DNA of 64,000 nt, taken from positions 37,351,088 to 37,415,087 of the forward strand of contig CM061919.1 in assembly GCA_031002005.1 (NCBI GenBank), given 5' to 3'. This stretch comes from Vandiemenella viatica (taxonomy: Eukaryota; Arthropoda; Insecta; Orthoptera; Morabidae). Made by a program: the position numbers and the translations under genes. Of this stretch, positions 23,213-34,394 are shown piece by piece (the stretch's first letter is position 1; each line of letters opens with the position of its first letter). The notes beneath the pieces are model-generated. The model ran no database searches. It was not told the DNA's origin and saw nothing but the letters and a program-made list of their open reading frames with translations.

Positions 23213-23404
23213 CTTGTTTCTCAAAGCACGCAGCAGATCACGCACACTGCTTCCTGTATAATTCCTAAATCTACGAAGGTCTCTGGCCACTTCATCACTA
23301 ATGTGTGCACGCCAGTCAACACGCACTACGTTAGGACTGCATTGCTCAAGAGAACGTAACACAGGGCTTGACTGGTCATCCTTTTCAACTCTGTCACTTA
23401 CATC
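23213..23404 (-). CDS. Ire1: Ire1 exon encoding the kinase-KEN junction and first half of the RNase domain
   Basis: Acceptor ...GTTTTCCAG ending at 23405, donor AAG|GTGAAT at 23213/23212, phase 0 on both sides, 64 codons. It begins DVSDRVEKDDQSSP, then VVRVDWRAHISDEV, DLRRFRNYTGSSVRDLL and ends RALRNK. Tyr in NYTG and Asn in LRNK correspond to the RNase catalytic residues Tyr892 and Asn906 of human IRE1-alpha. The RNase active site is therefore split across a 12.8-kb intron, with the catalytic His in the next exon (10388). Confidence 0.97.
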
Positions 23405-23651
23405 CTGGAAAACAGATACATTGCACATAAATTTCAGTTTACATTCAAATGCTGACCCTGCTGCAGTTCAAGACCATTTCAGTTTAATGAATAATTTAAC
23501 TGTAGAAAATTTACCTTCAAGGGTTTTAAAAATGGCCAACAGTATTTTTTATATTTTTAAGTCTTTTCCCCTCAGTAAAAATTTATCTATAGCTACAAAA
23601 TAATTTTATCAACAATGAAGGATGAGGAAATGTCATAACACAATTTTAACA

Positions 23652-23790
23652 TGAAAAGAAAAGATAAAATAACCCATCACTCAAAAAACGTGAAGGAAAG
23701 GGGGCCGCATTGTAGAATGTTTTTGTCAATGCAGCCCTTTCAACTTTGGTAAATGATGTGTGTATTTTACCGTTCCTTTCCATATTAGCA
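23652..23790. repeat. Decayed inverted dimer of the hammerhead-core repeat family
   Basis: Left arm (23652-23708) reads AAAAGATAAAATAACCCATC and GGGGGCC in the reverse sense; right arm (about 23735-23790) reads GCAGCCCTTTCAACTTTGG, GATGTGTGTATTTTACC and TTCCTTTCCAT. The arms are diverged inverted copies of the 3' module, with the core region lost. The design repeats that of 43852-44187. Confidence 0.6.
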
Positions 23791-23799
23791 TCTCAAAGG

Positions 23800-24879
23800 C
23801 TAAGGGAGTCGTTTGGAGAAAAGTGATAGAGGAAAAATCTTGGAATGATCGCCAGACGTGGAAGAGGATGTGCAGGATGACCCGCAAAAGTAGAGACGTC
23901 TAATGATGATGATCTTATTTCTATTGAACTGATTCTTCAAAGCAAACAATCTGTATTACACATGCATTTAAAAGAAACTTTGATAGGTGTTAAAAAGTCT
24001 TTGTTGCGTTAATTTCATCACAATCTGAAAACAGAAATAACTATAAAACGAAGAACAGTGAAATTCATCAGTTTCTTATTTTTTTGTTTCAAAGTAGTGA
24101 CAACAAAATATTTAAGATAGAAAAAACATATAATGATAACAAACATAAAAAAATGTTTTAATACAGCATGAAAGAAAACAAGAAAAGGGAAAGTAAAATC
24201 ATCAATTGCTAAGTTAGGAGCTACAAGTCTATGATGACAAAAAATATTGACAAACTTGCACAATATATTCTGTAATCCTTTAGCAATATAACAGGGCATT
24301 GAACCATGTGTGAAGATCATGGTAAACCTTACTACGACTGGTCCCTTTGTTTGGGTAAGTTTAATTTGTGCACGTCTGTCGACTTTAGCCTGCCTTTCAA
24401 TTGTAGTTCCTCCGAAGTTAAACATAAATGCCCTTGGTCCTAACAGACCCCATCTTCAAATCCAAGAGACGCTACAATTAGACGGTGTAGTCATCAATTT
24501 TTTTGATTCTAATACATGTTGTAGGATAGTATTTGCCACTTACAGATTGAAGGTATGCGGCAGGATATTTCATCTCTAACTGTTCATAGCTTCTTACATA
24601 ACAAGTAGTTCAGCCAGCGAAACAAGATGGAGCCAAGCATACAAGGTCCTAAACAATCAAACTGTAGAATAGGGTTCAACCCATGTCCTGGCATCTTTAA
24701 AATCATTGTTTCTATTACACTGGCAGAAATTAAAGGTGAAACATCCAGAATTTTAGGAAACTTTGTAGATTTATACAGAGGAAAAGATAAGAAATTCAAA
24801 TAGATCAGGCTAAGTTTATTAACCTTTACATACAGTTGTCAGTAAGAAGTGCGCCAATCTTGAGCATTCCTGGATCCCT
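23800..24879. other. Intron sequence, no feature seen
   Basis: AT-rich. The short open frames on either strand show no conserved motif. No inverted or tandem repeat stands out. Confidence 0.5.
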
Positions 24880-25450
24880 GCCCACATAGAATCATTAAGT
24901 GTTCGGACGTCTCCTTGACGTACGCTTCTCTATGCCTACATGTCTTGTGTAGTCAGTTGTTGTTCAGATTGTGCTGAGTGACCATGTGATTTAATGCGTA
25001 CACTTCCAGCATCCAAGACATTCTCTATTGGGGACAAATCTGAAGAACACATATTCTAAATTGTGGTTGTAAACCCCTTGCAAGACTAGTGTTGTGATTG
25101 CCACAGTATGAGAATGGGCATCATCCCGTTGGAAGATGTGATTTGGATGGAGGACATAAAGAGTATCACAATAAGGTGCAGCACCCTCTAAACATAGTGG
25201 TGGGCTGTCATTGTGCCTTCAACAAAACCCAACTCAGTCCTGCTGTCCAAACTGATTGCCCCCAATCCATGACACTAGTGGCTAGACCTGTGTGAAATTG
25301 TGAAATCACAGCATGGTAAGCCATTTTATTACTACACCTGCGTACATGTTGTGTATTATCACTTTGCCACATACAGAATTGAGACTTGACTCTAAACACA
25401 AATGCATGCCACTCACATGTCAATTTGTGTTTTGCATTACACCAGGCTAG
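24880..25450 (-). pseudogene. Tc1-like transposase relic
   Basis: Minus-strand reading, in pieces: DWGQSVWTAGLSW near 25265, then FQRDDAHSHTVAIT near 25130 (the QQDNARPHTA box with changes), and VPNRECLGCW near 25030 (from SPDLSPIENVWD). The same blocks are found intact in the Tc1-like element at 56432-57853, but this copy is far more decayed and frameshifted. Terminal repeats not found. Confidence 0.6.
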
Positions 25451-25774
25451 ACGATATGAAATGCTTATAGAGGTGATAGCAGACATCAAAGATAGAAGAA
25501 AAGTGAGATTTTTCAAATTATCTTCAAAATCATAAATGGACTGTTTCTGAAAGAATGAGAGTAGTTTTGAAGGGAAAAAGTTATTTTGTACCAAGAGAAC
25601 ACTCTGTTAATCCCACAACAAAAATAAACAGGTATTGAAAGGTTAGGAAGAAATATTTAAATGGGTTTTAGAATTGTTGGAAAATTCCTGTGACCTTGAA
25701 GAACTACAGGTTTTTATTTCAATGATGACGCAAAATTTGATTATTTCACTGTTAAGTACTATTTTTTTTCTGCT

Positions 25775-26690
25775 ATTAGTCCACCATCGATGATACGGGA
25801 TATGATATACACGGTGAAAGATGACCAGGGTCTTCGAGTCTCGGGAGTTTATTCGATCCCTTGTGATTGTGGCAAAGTATACACGGCCAAACCATAAGAA
25901 CTATCGAGGAACGCCGTACCGAACACCAATGATATCTGCAGTTACTACAATTGGAAATATCTGTGTTAGCAGAACATGCTATAGAAAATTTTCACAACAT
26001 CAACTTCAAAAATACTGAAGTTTTGGTTTAGATATAATATTTCTGGAACTCAGTGATCAGAGAAATGCTGGAGAGTTGAATAAGTGACAACAGCATCATC
26101 AGAGATGGTGGTCTCTTCCTGAGCAAAGCTTGGGAGCCGATCGTCCAAGAGCTGAAACAGCAACATGTTAGACACAGCCATCAGGGGGAGATGCCGTCTG
26201 GACCCGCCAACCAATGGGACTGCTGATCCGTTGCAGGCCAGACTCATTTTGAGCCAACCAGAACCCCTGTGTAGCCTAGGGTAAAGCTGCTGGTTAAGCA
26301 ATGTTAAGCGTGGTTAGTACTTGGATGAGTGACCTCCCAAGATGCCACCGTGGAGCCACAAGATGCAAGCCACTTAATGCCGCCTGTTATGCAACGTTGA
26401 GCGTGATTAGTTCTTGGATGGATGACCGCCCAAGATGCAGTGGAGCTGACTACAAAGTATTGCCACAAGATGTAGGTCAAACCCCGTCTGAGGCCGATTG
26501 AAGTGCCGACCAATGGGAGAGCAGTGGGAAATCTCTCCACTTATACAAGCCAGGACTCGCTCACGCAGTCACATTTTAGCTTCGTTATGACAGCTTACCT
26601 GACAAAGGCAGCGGAGGGTGCTGCCGAAATGTTGTGTAATGAGTTAAATAAAGAAACTAACCAGCAGAAAACCCGAGAATTATTCATTTC
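25775..26690 (+). mobile_element. PLE 3' fragment with GIY-YIG endonuclease remnant
   Basis: Near 25780-25900: MIRDMIYTVKDDQGLRVSG then GVYSIPCDCGKVYTAKP, a GIY-YIG domain with the second half altered (TAKP for YIGQT). Further on, DGGLFLSKAWEPIVQELKQ near 26108-26160 matches the C-terminal block DLGVWLSDAWKPVFAILKQ of the 1.2-6.6 kb PLE. The 3' end contains CTGACAAAGGCAGC near 26600 and GCTGCCGAAA near 26620, the hammerhead-like core, then AATAAAGAAACTAACC and CAGAAAACCCGAGAATTATT. The element is 5'-truncated and the coding part is broken. Confidence 0.8.
26293..26430 (+). repeat. Two 5S-rRNA-like segments inside the PLE 3' region
   Basis: 26293-26334 and 26386-26430 both resemble the middle/3' part of eukaryotic 5S rRNA including the internal promoter: GGTTAGTACTTGGATGAGTG and GATTAGTTCTTGGATGGATG, preceded by GCAATGTTAAGCG and GCAACGTTGAGCG and followed by GACC. 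The two units start 93 bp apart and are themselves similar over about 90 bp, so the segment was duplicated. 5S-derived promoters are known in SINE3-type elements. Here they lie between the PLE endonuclease remnant and its 3' core. Confidence 0.65.
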
Positions 26691-26973
26691 ATTTTGTAAA
26701 TGATGTTTGCTTTATTTTATGCCAATTTCTCAATTTCAAGTATCGGAACTCGACGTTAGATTTTCTTTGAATACTGGTCGATAGTAACAGTAAGGTAAAT
26801 TGGTTAATGAAGTAAGTTTATTCAGTTACCCTCAGAATCTACATTAAATTATATACTAAGATATTGAGATGGATTTAATGGTTTATGTGAACTGCCAGTG
26901 CCAAAGGAAGACAATTATACAAGAGAAAAAGATTTTGGGAACATAAATAAAAGTGGAACAGGTACAGGAACTA

Positions 26974-28296
26974 CGTGGGTGCATTCAAGTTCTAAGGCCT
27001 CCGTTTTTTTTTTTTTTTTCTGCACAGATTGGAAAGAAATACAAACATGTGCATTGTTTTAAAATGAGCGTGCACTCGTTGTCAATACGTGACAGAGATG
27101 GCAGCGCTTTACGACAGATGGAACTCTAGAGGCAGCGTCAAGAATGAGAACTGTTTTAGATACTTGAAATGCCAACGTTTTCCTTACTTGAACAGCGTGC
27201 AATCATTTCTTTTTTGAATTTGCGTGGTGTGACACCAATTGAAATTCATCGACAGTTGAAGGAGACATGTGGTGATGGAGCTATGGATGTGTCGAAAGTG
27301 CGTTCGTGGGTGCGACAGTTTAATGAAGGCAGAACATCATGTGACGACAAACCAAAACAACCTTGGCCTCGCACAAGCCGGTCTGATGACATGATCGAGC
27401 AAGTGGAGAAACTTGTTTTGGGGGATCCCTGAATGACTGTTCAACAGATCGCCTCCAGTGTTAGCATGTCCATGGGTTCTGTGCACACAATCCTGCATGA
27501 CGACCTTAAAATACAAAAAGTGTCCTCCAGGTGGGTGCTACGAATGCTGACGGACGACCACAAGGCTGCTTGTGTGACATGTTGCCAAGCAATGTTGATG
27601 CGCAATGAAGGCATGAAAGGGACTTTCTTTTCGTCGATTGTGACATTGATGAGACATGGATGCCATTTTTCAATCCAGAAACAAAGCACCAGTCAGCTCA
27701 ATGCATGCACACACATTCACCGCAGCAAAAAAATTTCGGGTAACCGCCAGTGCTGAAAAAATGATGGTGGCCATGTTCTGGGACAGCGAGGGTGTAATCC
27801 TAACCCATTGCATTCCAAAGGGCACTACAGAGGAAGGTGCATCCTACGAAAATGTTTTGAAGAACAAGTTCCTTCCTGCACTGCAACAAAAATGTCCGGG
27901 AAAGGCTACGCGTGTGCTGTTTCACCAAGACAATGCACCCGCATATCGGGCTAATGTTACGCAACAGTTTCTTCGTGAAAACAACTTTGAAGTGATTTCT
28001 CATGCTCCCTACTCACCTGATCTGGCTCCTAGTGACTTTTGGCTGTTTCCAACAAGGAAAGACACTCTCCGTGGCAGCACATTTACCAGCCGTGCTGCTA
28101 TTGCTACAGCGATATTCGAGTGGTCAAAACAGACTCCTAAAGAAGCCTTCGCCACGACCATGGAATCATGGCCGTCGACGTTGTGATGTGTAGGTCTGCA
28201 GGGAGATTATGTCGAGAAGTAACACCAGTTTCTTAGTTTTCGGGTGAGTAGTTAGTTAAAAAAAAAATCGAGGCCTTAGAACTTGAATGCACCTCG
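26974..28296 (+). mobile_element. mariner element with both terminal repeats
   Basis: Terminal inverted repeats: GTGCATTCAAGTTCTAAGGC after the left end CGTGG, mirrored by GCCTTAGAACTTGAATGCAC before the right end CTCG. TA dinucleotides flank both ends (26972-26973 and 28297-28298). The interior encodes a transposase (27169-28186). 1323 bp is the usual mariner length. A poly-T run follows the left repeat. Confidence 0.92.
27169..28186 (+). pseudogene. mariner DD34D transposase
   Basis: HTH domain (LEQRAIISFLNLRG, VSKVRSWVRQFNEGR), linker (WPRTSRSDD), second HTH (TVQQIASSVSMSMGSVHTIL), then the catalytic region: VTLMRHGC/MDETW-type block near 27650, FHQDNAPAYRANVTQQFL near 27920, and YSPDLAPSDFWLFP near 28010. 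Defects: an in-frame TGA at 27430-27432 and one frameshift near 27640, exactly at the first catalytic Asp. Otherwise nearly full length (about 340 codons), so the copy is fairly recent. Confidence 0.9.
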
Positions 28297-28670
28297 TATT
28301 TAAGATAACTCCCGAGTGGTGGAAATACTCCTGATTGAAGATTTATGTATGTTTACAATTTGTGAGACAAGTGAAAGGAACTTGTGTTGAATATTAGTGA
28401 AATTATTTCTGACGAATTGGCTTAGTTAAAGTAACTTGTAACCTTTAGAGATCTTTTTAGAGTTTCAGTAGGTCAAGAGATAACCTGACGCTAGGCTGAA
28501 ACCATTGACACTTATAAAGGAAGAAGAGATTTTTCTTCAAAAACACTATGATACTAAAGCCAAAAAACACCTGTAGTTTATTTAACGATAATTCCTTTAC
28601 ATCCTCTGAACCTTATAGATAGTCCAAAGTAGAACAAGGAGAGGAAATTTCACTGCAGAATCCCATTTAC

Positions 28671-28821
28671 CTGGAAGAAAGCCAATGTTCGAGAGCTGTC
28701 CCAAAACAGAGGGTGGTTCTGAACAGCAACTGCTGAAGGACGAGAACTTGGATCTGCTGTGATCATGGCCAGGACAAGGCTCCGTTGTAATGCTTTCTCC
28801 TCTCCTTCTAAATCTGCTAAC
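28671..28821 (-). CDS. Ire1: Ire1 exon encoding the end of the kinase C-lobe
   Basis: Acceptor ...CTCCATTTAG ending at 28822, donor CAG|GTAAAT at 28671/28670. The first base completes an Arg codon begun in the previous exon. Encodes RLADLEGEEKALQRSL, LAMITADPSSRPSA and HPLFWDSSRTLAFFQ, matching the alpha-helical end of the IRE1 kinase (pattern LIE.MI..DP..RPSA..V..HPFFW). Preceded by a 27.1-kb intron and followed by a 5.3-kb intron. Confidence 0.97.
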
Positions 28822-29049
28822 CTAAATGGAGGGGAAGAAAGGTAAACATGCAAATAGATAAATGGAACGGTTATATACTGGCATTTGCAAGTCCAGCAAA
28901 TACAGTACAGCAAAAATTTCAAAATAACTCCAATTGGCAAATATAATACAACTAATAATAATAAAAACAATCTTGTGGAAGTGGTTACAAAACCACAATG
29001 ACAACATGCTTCATCATACATCTCTTCAACAAGGAAATTACAGCCAGAA

Positions 29050-29145
29050 ATGGAGTAGCAAGGAATTTGGCTTTGGCCTTTTGAAGGTACCATTCATGTA
29101 TTCATCTGGAGTGCTGGAAAACTGAAATCTGGATGGCCTCAGCAA
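29050..29145 (+). repeat. Degraded SINE copy
   Basis: GGAATTTGGCTTTGGCC, TTTTGAAGGTACCATTC, GGAGTGCTGGAAAACTG and AATCTGGATGGCC correspond in order to the SINE body at 32200-32335. Head and tail are lost. Confidence 0.6.
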
Positions 29146-29149
29146 TCGT

Positions 29150-29748
29150 TAAACCCACGTCCTTTCAAATTTCATTGAACGATTTCTGCAAAACCGCTAT
29201 GCATTAGTTTTTTCTGACAGGAAAGTTGTCCCAACTTGGATAACATAAATGTCCAATACCATGATGTGTCCCATGATGTTGTCCTCTTGGAAGTATGTTA
29301 TAGTATAAGCGTTTTCTTAAGTAATAATAACAGTAATAAATACTGAAATACAGTAATAACAATTTATTCATATTCAACGGCATAAAATATATATATAAAA
29401 AAATCAATAACACTTATCCCTTAAAAAAGTAGAATTATTTGCTGTTATTATTTTGATAAATGTCAAATTTATGAATTATTTCTGCTTCAAAATAGAATCT
29501 TATATGGATTAAAACTTACTTTATGCAGTATCACGTAGGTTCTTTAAGAGTAATTTTTAATTACTTTCGCTTTCGCTGATGACATATGACTGATGTCATT
29601 ATTTCAGCCACATGTTAGTAGTTCCAATGGGCCCAGTTTCGAATGCAATACAGTGAATGTATTAATATGCATGTGAAGAAGCTAGGTTGAGGATAGTTTG
29701 AAATACAGCCTGAACGAGAATGACAACTGACATGCTTTGTTATGCATT
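29150..29748. other. Intron sequence with one diverged tandem-repeat relative
   Basis: AT-rich. At about 29690-29745 the text GTTTGAAATACAGCCTGAAC and GAGAATGACAACTGACAT resembles the internal tandem unit of the MITE at 33551-34308. No coding similarity. Confidence 0.4.
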
Positions 29749-31075
29749 AGGCATGATGGATTTAGTTCTATAATTTACACATTGCAGCATAAGGTTTTAG
29801 GATTCCTAGTAGATTTTGTAAGCATCTTAGAATTTTGGCAAATTCCAGTTTTGTTTAGGCGGGACTTTGAAATTTCGTGAAGTACAGTTTTCAACTTTAA
29901 GGAATTTCCCTGTAATCTTCCCCACAGTAACAATTCGTTATAAAAATCATTTTAAAGTGTAATTATCATATCGGGAAACGTTTGGTTTAAGAGATATTCC
30001 CGTTTGTTCATGTTTTGAAGCACGCGATCGTAAAAGTATAAATTCTAAGATTTGCAATATCTTTAAATCGCGTAAAGCTACAACCAAAATTTTATCATCA
30101 GCTATAGTCAGCACTATCCCCGATATTTTGGTAATAAAATTAAATAATTTAGTAAAGTTTAATTAGTGATTTTAATTGAGAGAAAAAAATAAGCTTTTTT
30201 ATCTAAAAGAGATATTAAATTAAAAATTACATCAGCAGATAGCCCTAATTAAGACGATTTCATACATATATGGGTTTTCATAAAAAGTTTTAGCATGTGT
30301 CCGGTAATTAAGTTTTTGAAAATTGATTGTCGTTGATTGTCTGGTGAGAAGTTCGGGAAAATCCACAAAGTCCGCCAAGATTGGTCACGTGTTGAATTCA
30401 GTGTTAAGACGATAGAAACCTTTTGGAATGATAAATTAAATTAAAATCGATAGAACAGGATGATAGAAAGTCCCTGTAAAAATCTCAGATTAAACTATCA
30501 AATTCAAATACTTTTAAAGATATTAATTAAAGAAAGTTTTGCTAAGGTCATAGGCGCGCGCTGGGATATAATAGTTCGTGCGGTTAGCACACGTTGTCTC
30601 ATTCTTACGCCGGGAAGCGATCGAGCAACTACGCGCATGACTTGACCGGTGATTTGTAAAATCAGAACTTAGAAAATGTAGTCTGTCGCTTCCTATTTTC
30701 GGTTTCGTCTGTCCGGTGCTTCGGGAACAATATGTGAAGGAACATTAATTCGGTTTCGTCGTAGTGTCATGACTGGTTATTCTCGTCAGTGAACTGTGTT
30801 CGACCATGTTGGATGTTGTCGGGTTATATAACAACTATAATTCTTAATGTGAACTTTTAAATTCATCAAAAGGGGTTTGGTCGGTTGCAATTTCTCTCCA
30901 CAACCTGCAAACTTTTAGAAAAGAGTGTTCGATTAGCCAAATCAACATTTAGAATGCTATTTTGAACTTTTGGTTTTTATTTGAATAAATTTGAAGAACT
31001 TTGGAAAAGTGAAATGTTATTATTTTGTAGTTAGCTGAATAACCTTTTCAATATTTGTGGGTCAACAAATATTGT
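29749..31075 (+). repeat. LTR-like repeat, copy 1
   Basis: A repeat of about 1.3 kb that also occurs, inverted and interrupted, at 46196-50925. It starts TGTTATGC and ends near GGGTCAACA. A TATA-like TTATATAAC lies near 30824 and an AATAAA near 30983, the spacing expected for LTR R/U5. It is followed by TGGCGACC (31075), which resembles a retrovirus-type primer binding site; TGGCGACC follows copy 2 at the same point. No gag or pol was found next to either copy, so these are probably solo LTRs. The LTR reading is inference. Confidence 0.5.
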
Positions 31076-31082
31076 GGCGACC

Positions 31083-32070
31083 TGAAGCATTCAAGTTGAA
31101 CTATCCAGGTTACATGGTCAAATCAAAATTATTCCGTAAGTTTTACAGAGAACTTTGAGTCACCATCAATAGTGAGGCACTAAGGCTATACTCAGCCCCG
31201 GTATCAGCCTTTGTCCTTACAATTCTTTATTTCAGTGGTTCTATATTGCTGTCATCATCAACTTGATACCAAATAAGAAGTCCCATCTTTGTGGTGAGAG
31301 ACAACTGAAAACATACATTACCAACAGGACTATGAACATATTTTATAATAATTCTATTTAATTAAGCAACTGTGAAAAATAAATCACCAGAGCACTGCAT
31401 TCAACTCATCATTTCTAATTAGGTTTGAAACTGGTTGATATATAATCCCACTTTTTCCATAGACATGACTTTAAAAAATTTAAATATTAAAAACAGATTT
31501 ATATTTCCTACTCCGGAACTATTAGTTTATCAATTGCACTAATTTGACTACTTTTGAATGAAATAATCATTGTATATGTCATAACATTCTTGCTTTTAAT
31601 TTCTGAAAAGAAGTGTATTCAATATCTGTGAGGAGCGTAAAGGTGACAGTACCAGTTAGGAAGTCAGTAGTTTTTTGGTGTTGATAATAATTCACAAACA
31701 AACTATTAATTTCAAGATTCATATTATATTTGATTCACATATTCTGTTTATTATAGCATACCAAACTGAAATATTTAATAATCAAAGTCAAAATATCAAA
31801 CAGAATACAAACACGACAGTATTGTAATCTTTTGTCAGTGTTTATTAAAAGGAGTGATAATCCCAAATACAGACTGATCCATGGCCCATATTTCTCGTAT
31901 CACAAAATAATTATAATTCCTTGACCTGTTCCTCAGTCATAAGCTATTTTCACAGACATTAATCTGAAAAAAAAAGTCTCACAATTTGAAAACACCGTCA
32001 AAATTGCTGCAGTAGTTTTTATGTGAACCCATTTCAAACTCTCGCACACATGGTACAAATTTACAATAGC
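31083..32070. other. Possible LTR internal remnant then intron sequence
   Basis: The first 150 bp could be the leader downstream of LTR copy 1 (contains CCAGGTTACATGGTCA, partly matched downstream of copy 2 by ACACATGGTCATG). The rest is AT-rich without recognised features. Confidence 0.35.
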
Positions 32071-32074
32071 AGTT

Positions 32075-32405
32075 TGGTCTGGTAGCTGAGTGGTTAAGGC
32101 CCTTGCTTTCAAAAATTTGCTGCTCCAGTCCTGGGTACAAATCCCAGTGGCCGCTGGATTATTATTTTTTTTTTTAACTGCTTTACGTATCTTAACAGCG
32201 AGGTCTTTAGAGATGGGAAAGGATGGGGGGCAAGGAATGGGAAGGAATTTGACCATGGCCTTTTGAAGGAAGCATCCTGGCATTTGCCTGGAGTAATTTG
32301 GGAAACCATGGAAAACTCAAATCTGGATGTCCGGACGGGGATTCAAACCGCTGTCCTCCCGAATGTGAGGCCAAAACGCTAACCGTTACACCACCACGCT
32401 CGGTG
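32075..32405 (+). repeat. tRNA-derived SINE with a second, inverted tRNA-like module
   Basis: Head: box A TAGCTGAGTGG at 32083-32093 and box B GGTACAAATCC at 32134-32144, a tRNA-type pol III promoter. Body: GGGAAGGAATTTGACC, ATGGCCTTTTGAAGGAAGC, CTGGCATTTGCCTGGAG, GGGAAACCATGGAAAACTC. Tail, read on the minus strand: TGGTGTAACGG (32383-32393 region) and GGTTTGAATCC (32339-32349), again box A and box B. The element is thus bounded by two tRNA-like modules pointing at each other. Related copies lie at 18690, 29050, 39850, 53575, 55735 and 58885. Confidence 0.8.
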
Positions 32406-32813
32406 GGAATTTTAAGAGTTGTGTTTGATCATATGATATATGCCAGGTCATTACATGGATGGGATTCCACGTTTCCCACAAGAAACGGAACTGGCCACAT
32501 AATACCTATGAGACAATGGCTTAGTAAGCCTCCTTCAGGAAGATCCTATGTGGACTGTTTCATTAGTTGGAGCAACATTTTTAAGAAACCCCAGTGCATG
32601 ATTTTTTTTGGCAGGCAATGAGAATAGTACCTAAAGTTTCTATACAAAGACACTGCCAATCACAGACTTCCTATCATGGTGAGTTTTCATAAGTTTTGCT
32701 TTTGGATTGTTCTTTTAAAAGTGTGTAGATTTTGATATAATAGTGTAATAAAATTAGCCACTGCAAAATAAAGTCAGATTCCAAGCTACTACCTTGAAAA
32801 TACACACAAAATG

Positions 32814-32817
<4 letters not shown>

Positions 32818-32849
<32 letters not shown>
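32818..32849. repeat. TA microsatellite
   Basis: Uninterrupted run of TA dinucleotides of about 30 bp in AT-rich intron DNA. Confidence 0.95.
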
Positions 32850-33169
32850 CTCATCTCATATATCTTTAAACGAGCAATTCTTGAATATAAATATATATTT
32901 TGGATCTCGGAATCGGCTCTAGCAATTTGTATGAAATTTCATATTTAGATAACATTTTGCTTTTTAACTTTATCTAAATAGCTGTCTTCCCTGCAAAAAC
33001 CAAATTTTACAAAATAGGAACAATTTTTGCTCTTGGTATCTCGAAAACAGCTCTAATGCCATCTCATAGACGATTGAGGTACCAGGAAGTCTACTAATAT
33101 TTTCTCTTTGGTTTCAAGGAACTCATATATATTTAAATGAACATTTCTTGCATACATTTCCTCGAAGGA

Positions 33170-33545
33170 ATTCTAGCACTACATGTTTAATTGCAAAATA
33201 TTTAAAAAGGAGATTTTTAAAAATTGGCTTTGTCAGAAGTGATACTTTTGTTTACAAAACTTCTTTGAAAATAATATTACCCGTATATAAAACATCAATA
33301 TTACTGAATTATAAAAAGTGGTTATCATTAAATACAGCCAGTTTAATTGTAAAACATTTAATAGATACTGGCTTTGTCAAATGCTATTTAAGAAGATATT
33401 TAAAAATTGGCTTTGTCAGAAGATTCTTTACTCTACAAAACATTTTTGAAAATAATATTTGCAGTTATAATGTAATCATCATTTACATTTTGACCGCATG
33501 TGTATTTAACACAAACATCAATATTACTTAATTGTAAAAAGTGTT
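33170..33545. repeat. AT-rich tandem repeat around a MITE insertion
   Basis: Recurring phrases: TTTAAAAATTGGCTTTGTCAG (twice), ACATCAATATTACT (twice), GTTATCATTAAATAC/CAGTTTAATTGTAAAACATTT (repeated again at 34309-34350). Unit length is about 190 bp. The array continues on the far side of the 33551-34308 MITE, so the MITE landed inside it. Confidence 0.7.
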
Positions 33546-33550
33546 TATCA

Positions 33551-34308
33551 GGGTAATGTACAAAGTACGGCCAGTAGAAAAAATTGTTATTTTGTGATGA
33601 AAATGTGATTAACGCACTCCTTAGGCATTAGTATTCAAGAAAAAGTGGACAAAACAGGTAAGACAAGAGTAATACAATGCAAATCGTCGGATTACGTGTG
33701 GTATTAGACAATATGTAGCAGCCATCTTTACCGTGAATGTGTTGATTTTCAAGGAGCTGTATTAGTGGAGGGTGTGGTAAGGTTTAAATACAGCTTGGAC
33801 CTGCATGAAGACTAATATTCCAAGGAGTATCATGGTTTTTGAGTGAATAAGGTGGCTGCCATACTGAATTCTAACTATAATAATGTCACAGGCGGCTCGA
33901 GACGCCTATTGCCGATAAATCAGCAATGTGCCTAATCTTGTTGTGTTTAGGTTGAATGGCAGCCTAGACCAGAATGACTACTAACATTCCATGATGCTTA
34001 GTGGATTCTGAGTAAAGAAAACAGCTGCCACGCCAAATTCTGACTATAAAAACGTCACAAGCGACTCAAGATGTCTGTTAATGCATAGGCAGTAATGTGC
34101 GTAATCATATGTTTCAGCGCTAATTAAAACTTTGTTGGAATTAATTTTTTCCCAGCGTATTGATGAAAACCCGAGAAATTTTCATTTAATTATTACATAT
34201 TTTACGGTTTTTGGGTACACTTTTCCTTAAAGTGCCAAGGAAGCAGCTAGACGTATTTTCAACCCGAATTAACAGTTTTTTATACTAGCCGTACTTTGCA
34301 CAGTAACC
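33551..34308. mobile_element. MITE with 8-bp target duplication and internal tandem repeat
   Basis: Inverted ends GGGTAATGTACAAAGTACGG (left) and the mirror of GGTTACTGTGCAAAGTACGG (right), extending about 35 bp with mismatches. Flanks GTTTATCA (33543-33550) and GGTTATCA (34309-34316) match 7 of 8. The interior has two units of about 165 bp (about 33775-33940 and 33945-34110), both with ATGAAGACTAATATTCCA-like and GACTATAAAAACGTCACA-like phrases. No coding capacity. An 8-bp duplication suggests hAT-type mobilisation. Confidence 0.75.
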
Positions 34309-34394
34309 GGTTATCATCAAATACTACCAGTTTAATTGTAAAACATTTTACATAAGTAGAAAAGAAATATAATGAATGTATAACAAATACGGAA

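Noticed and set aside
26293..26430. Functional 5S rRNA genes
   Set aside because: Only partial 5S similarity, diverged, duplicated at 93-bp spacing and embedded in a PLE remnant.
32075..32160. A functional tRNA gene
   Set aside because: Box A and B are present but the arms do not form a clean cloverleaf, and related dispersed copies show it is a SINE head.
33170..33545. CRISPR-like array
   Set aside because: Repeat units are long, imperfect and AT-rich without unique regular spacers; the genome is an animal's.
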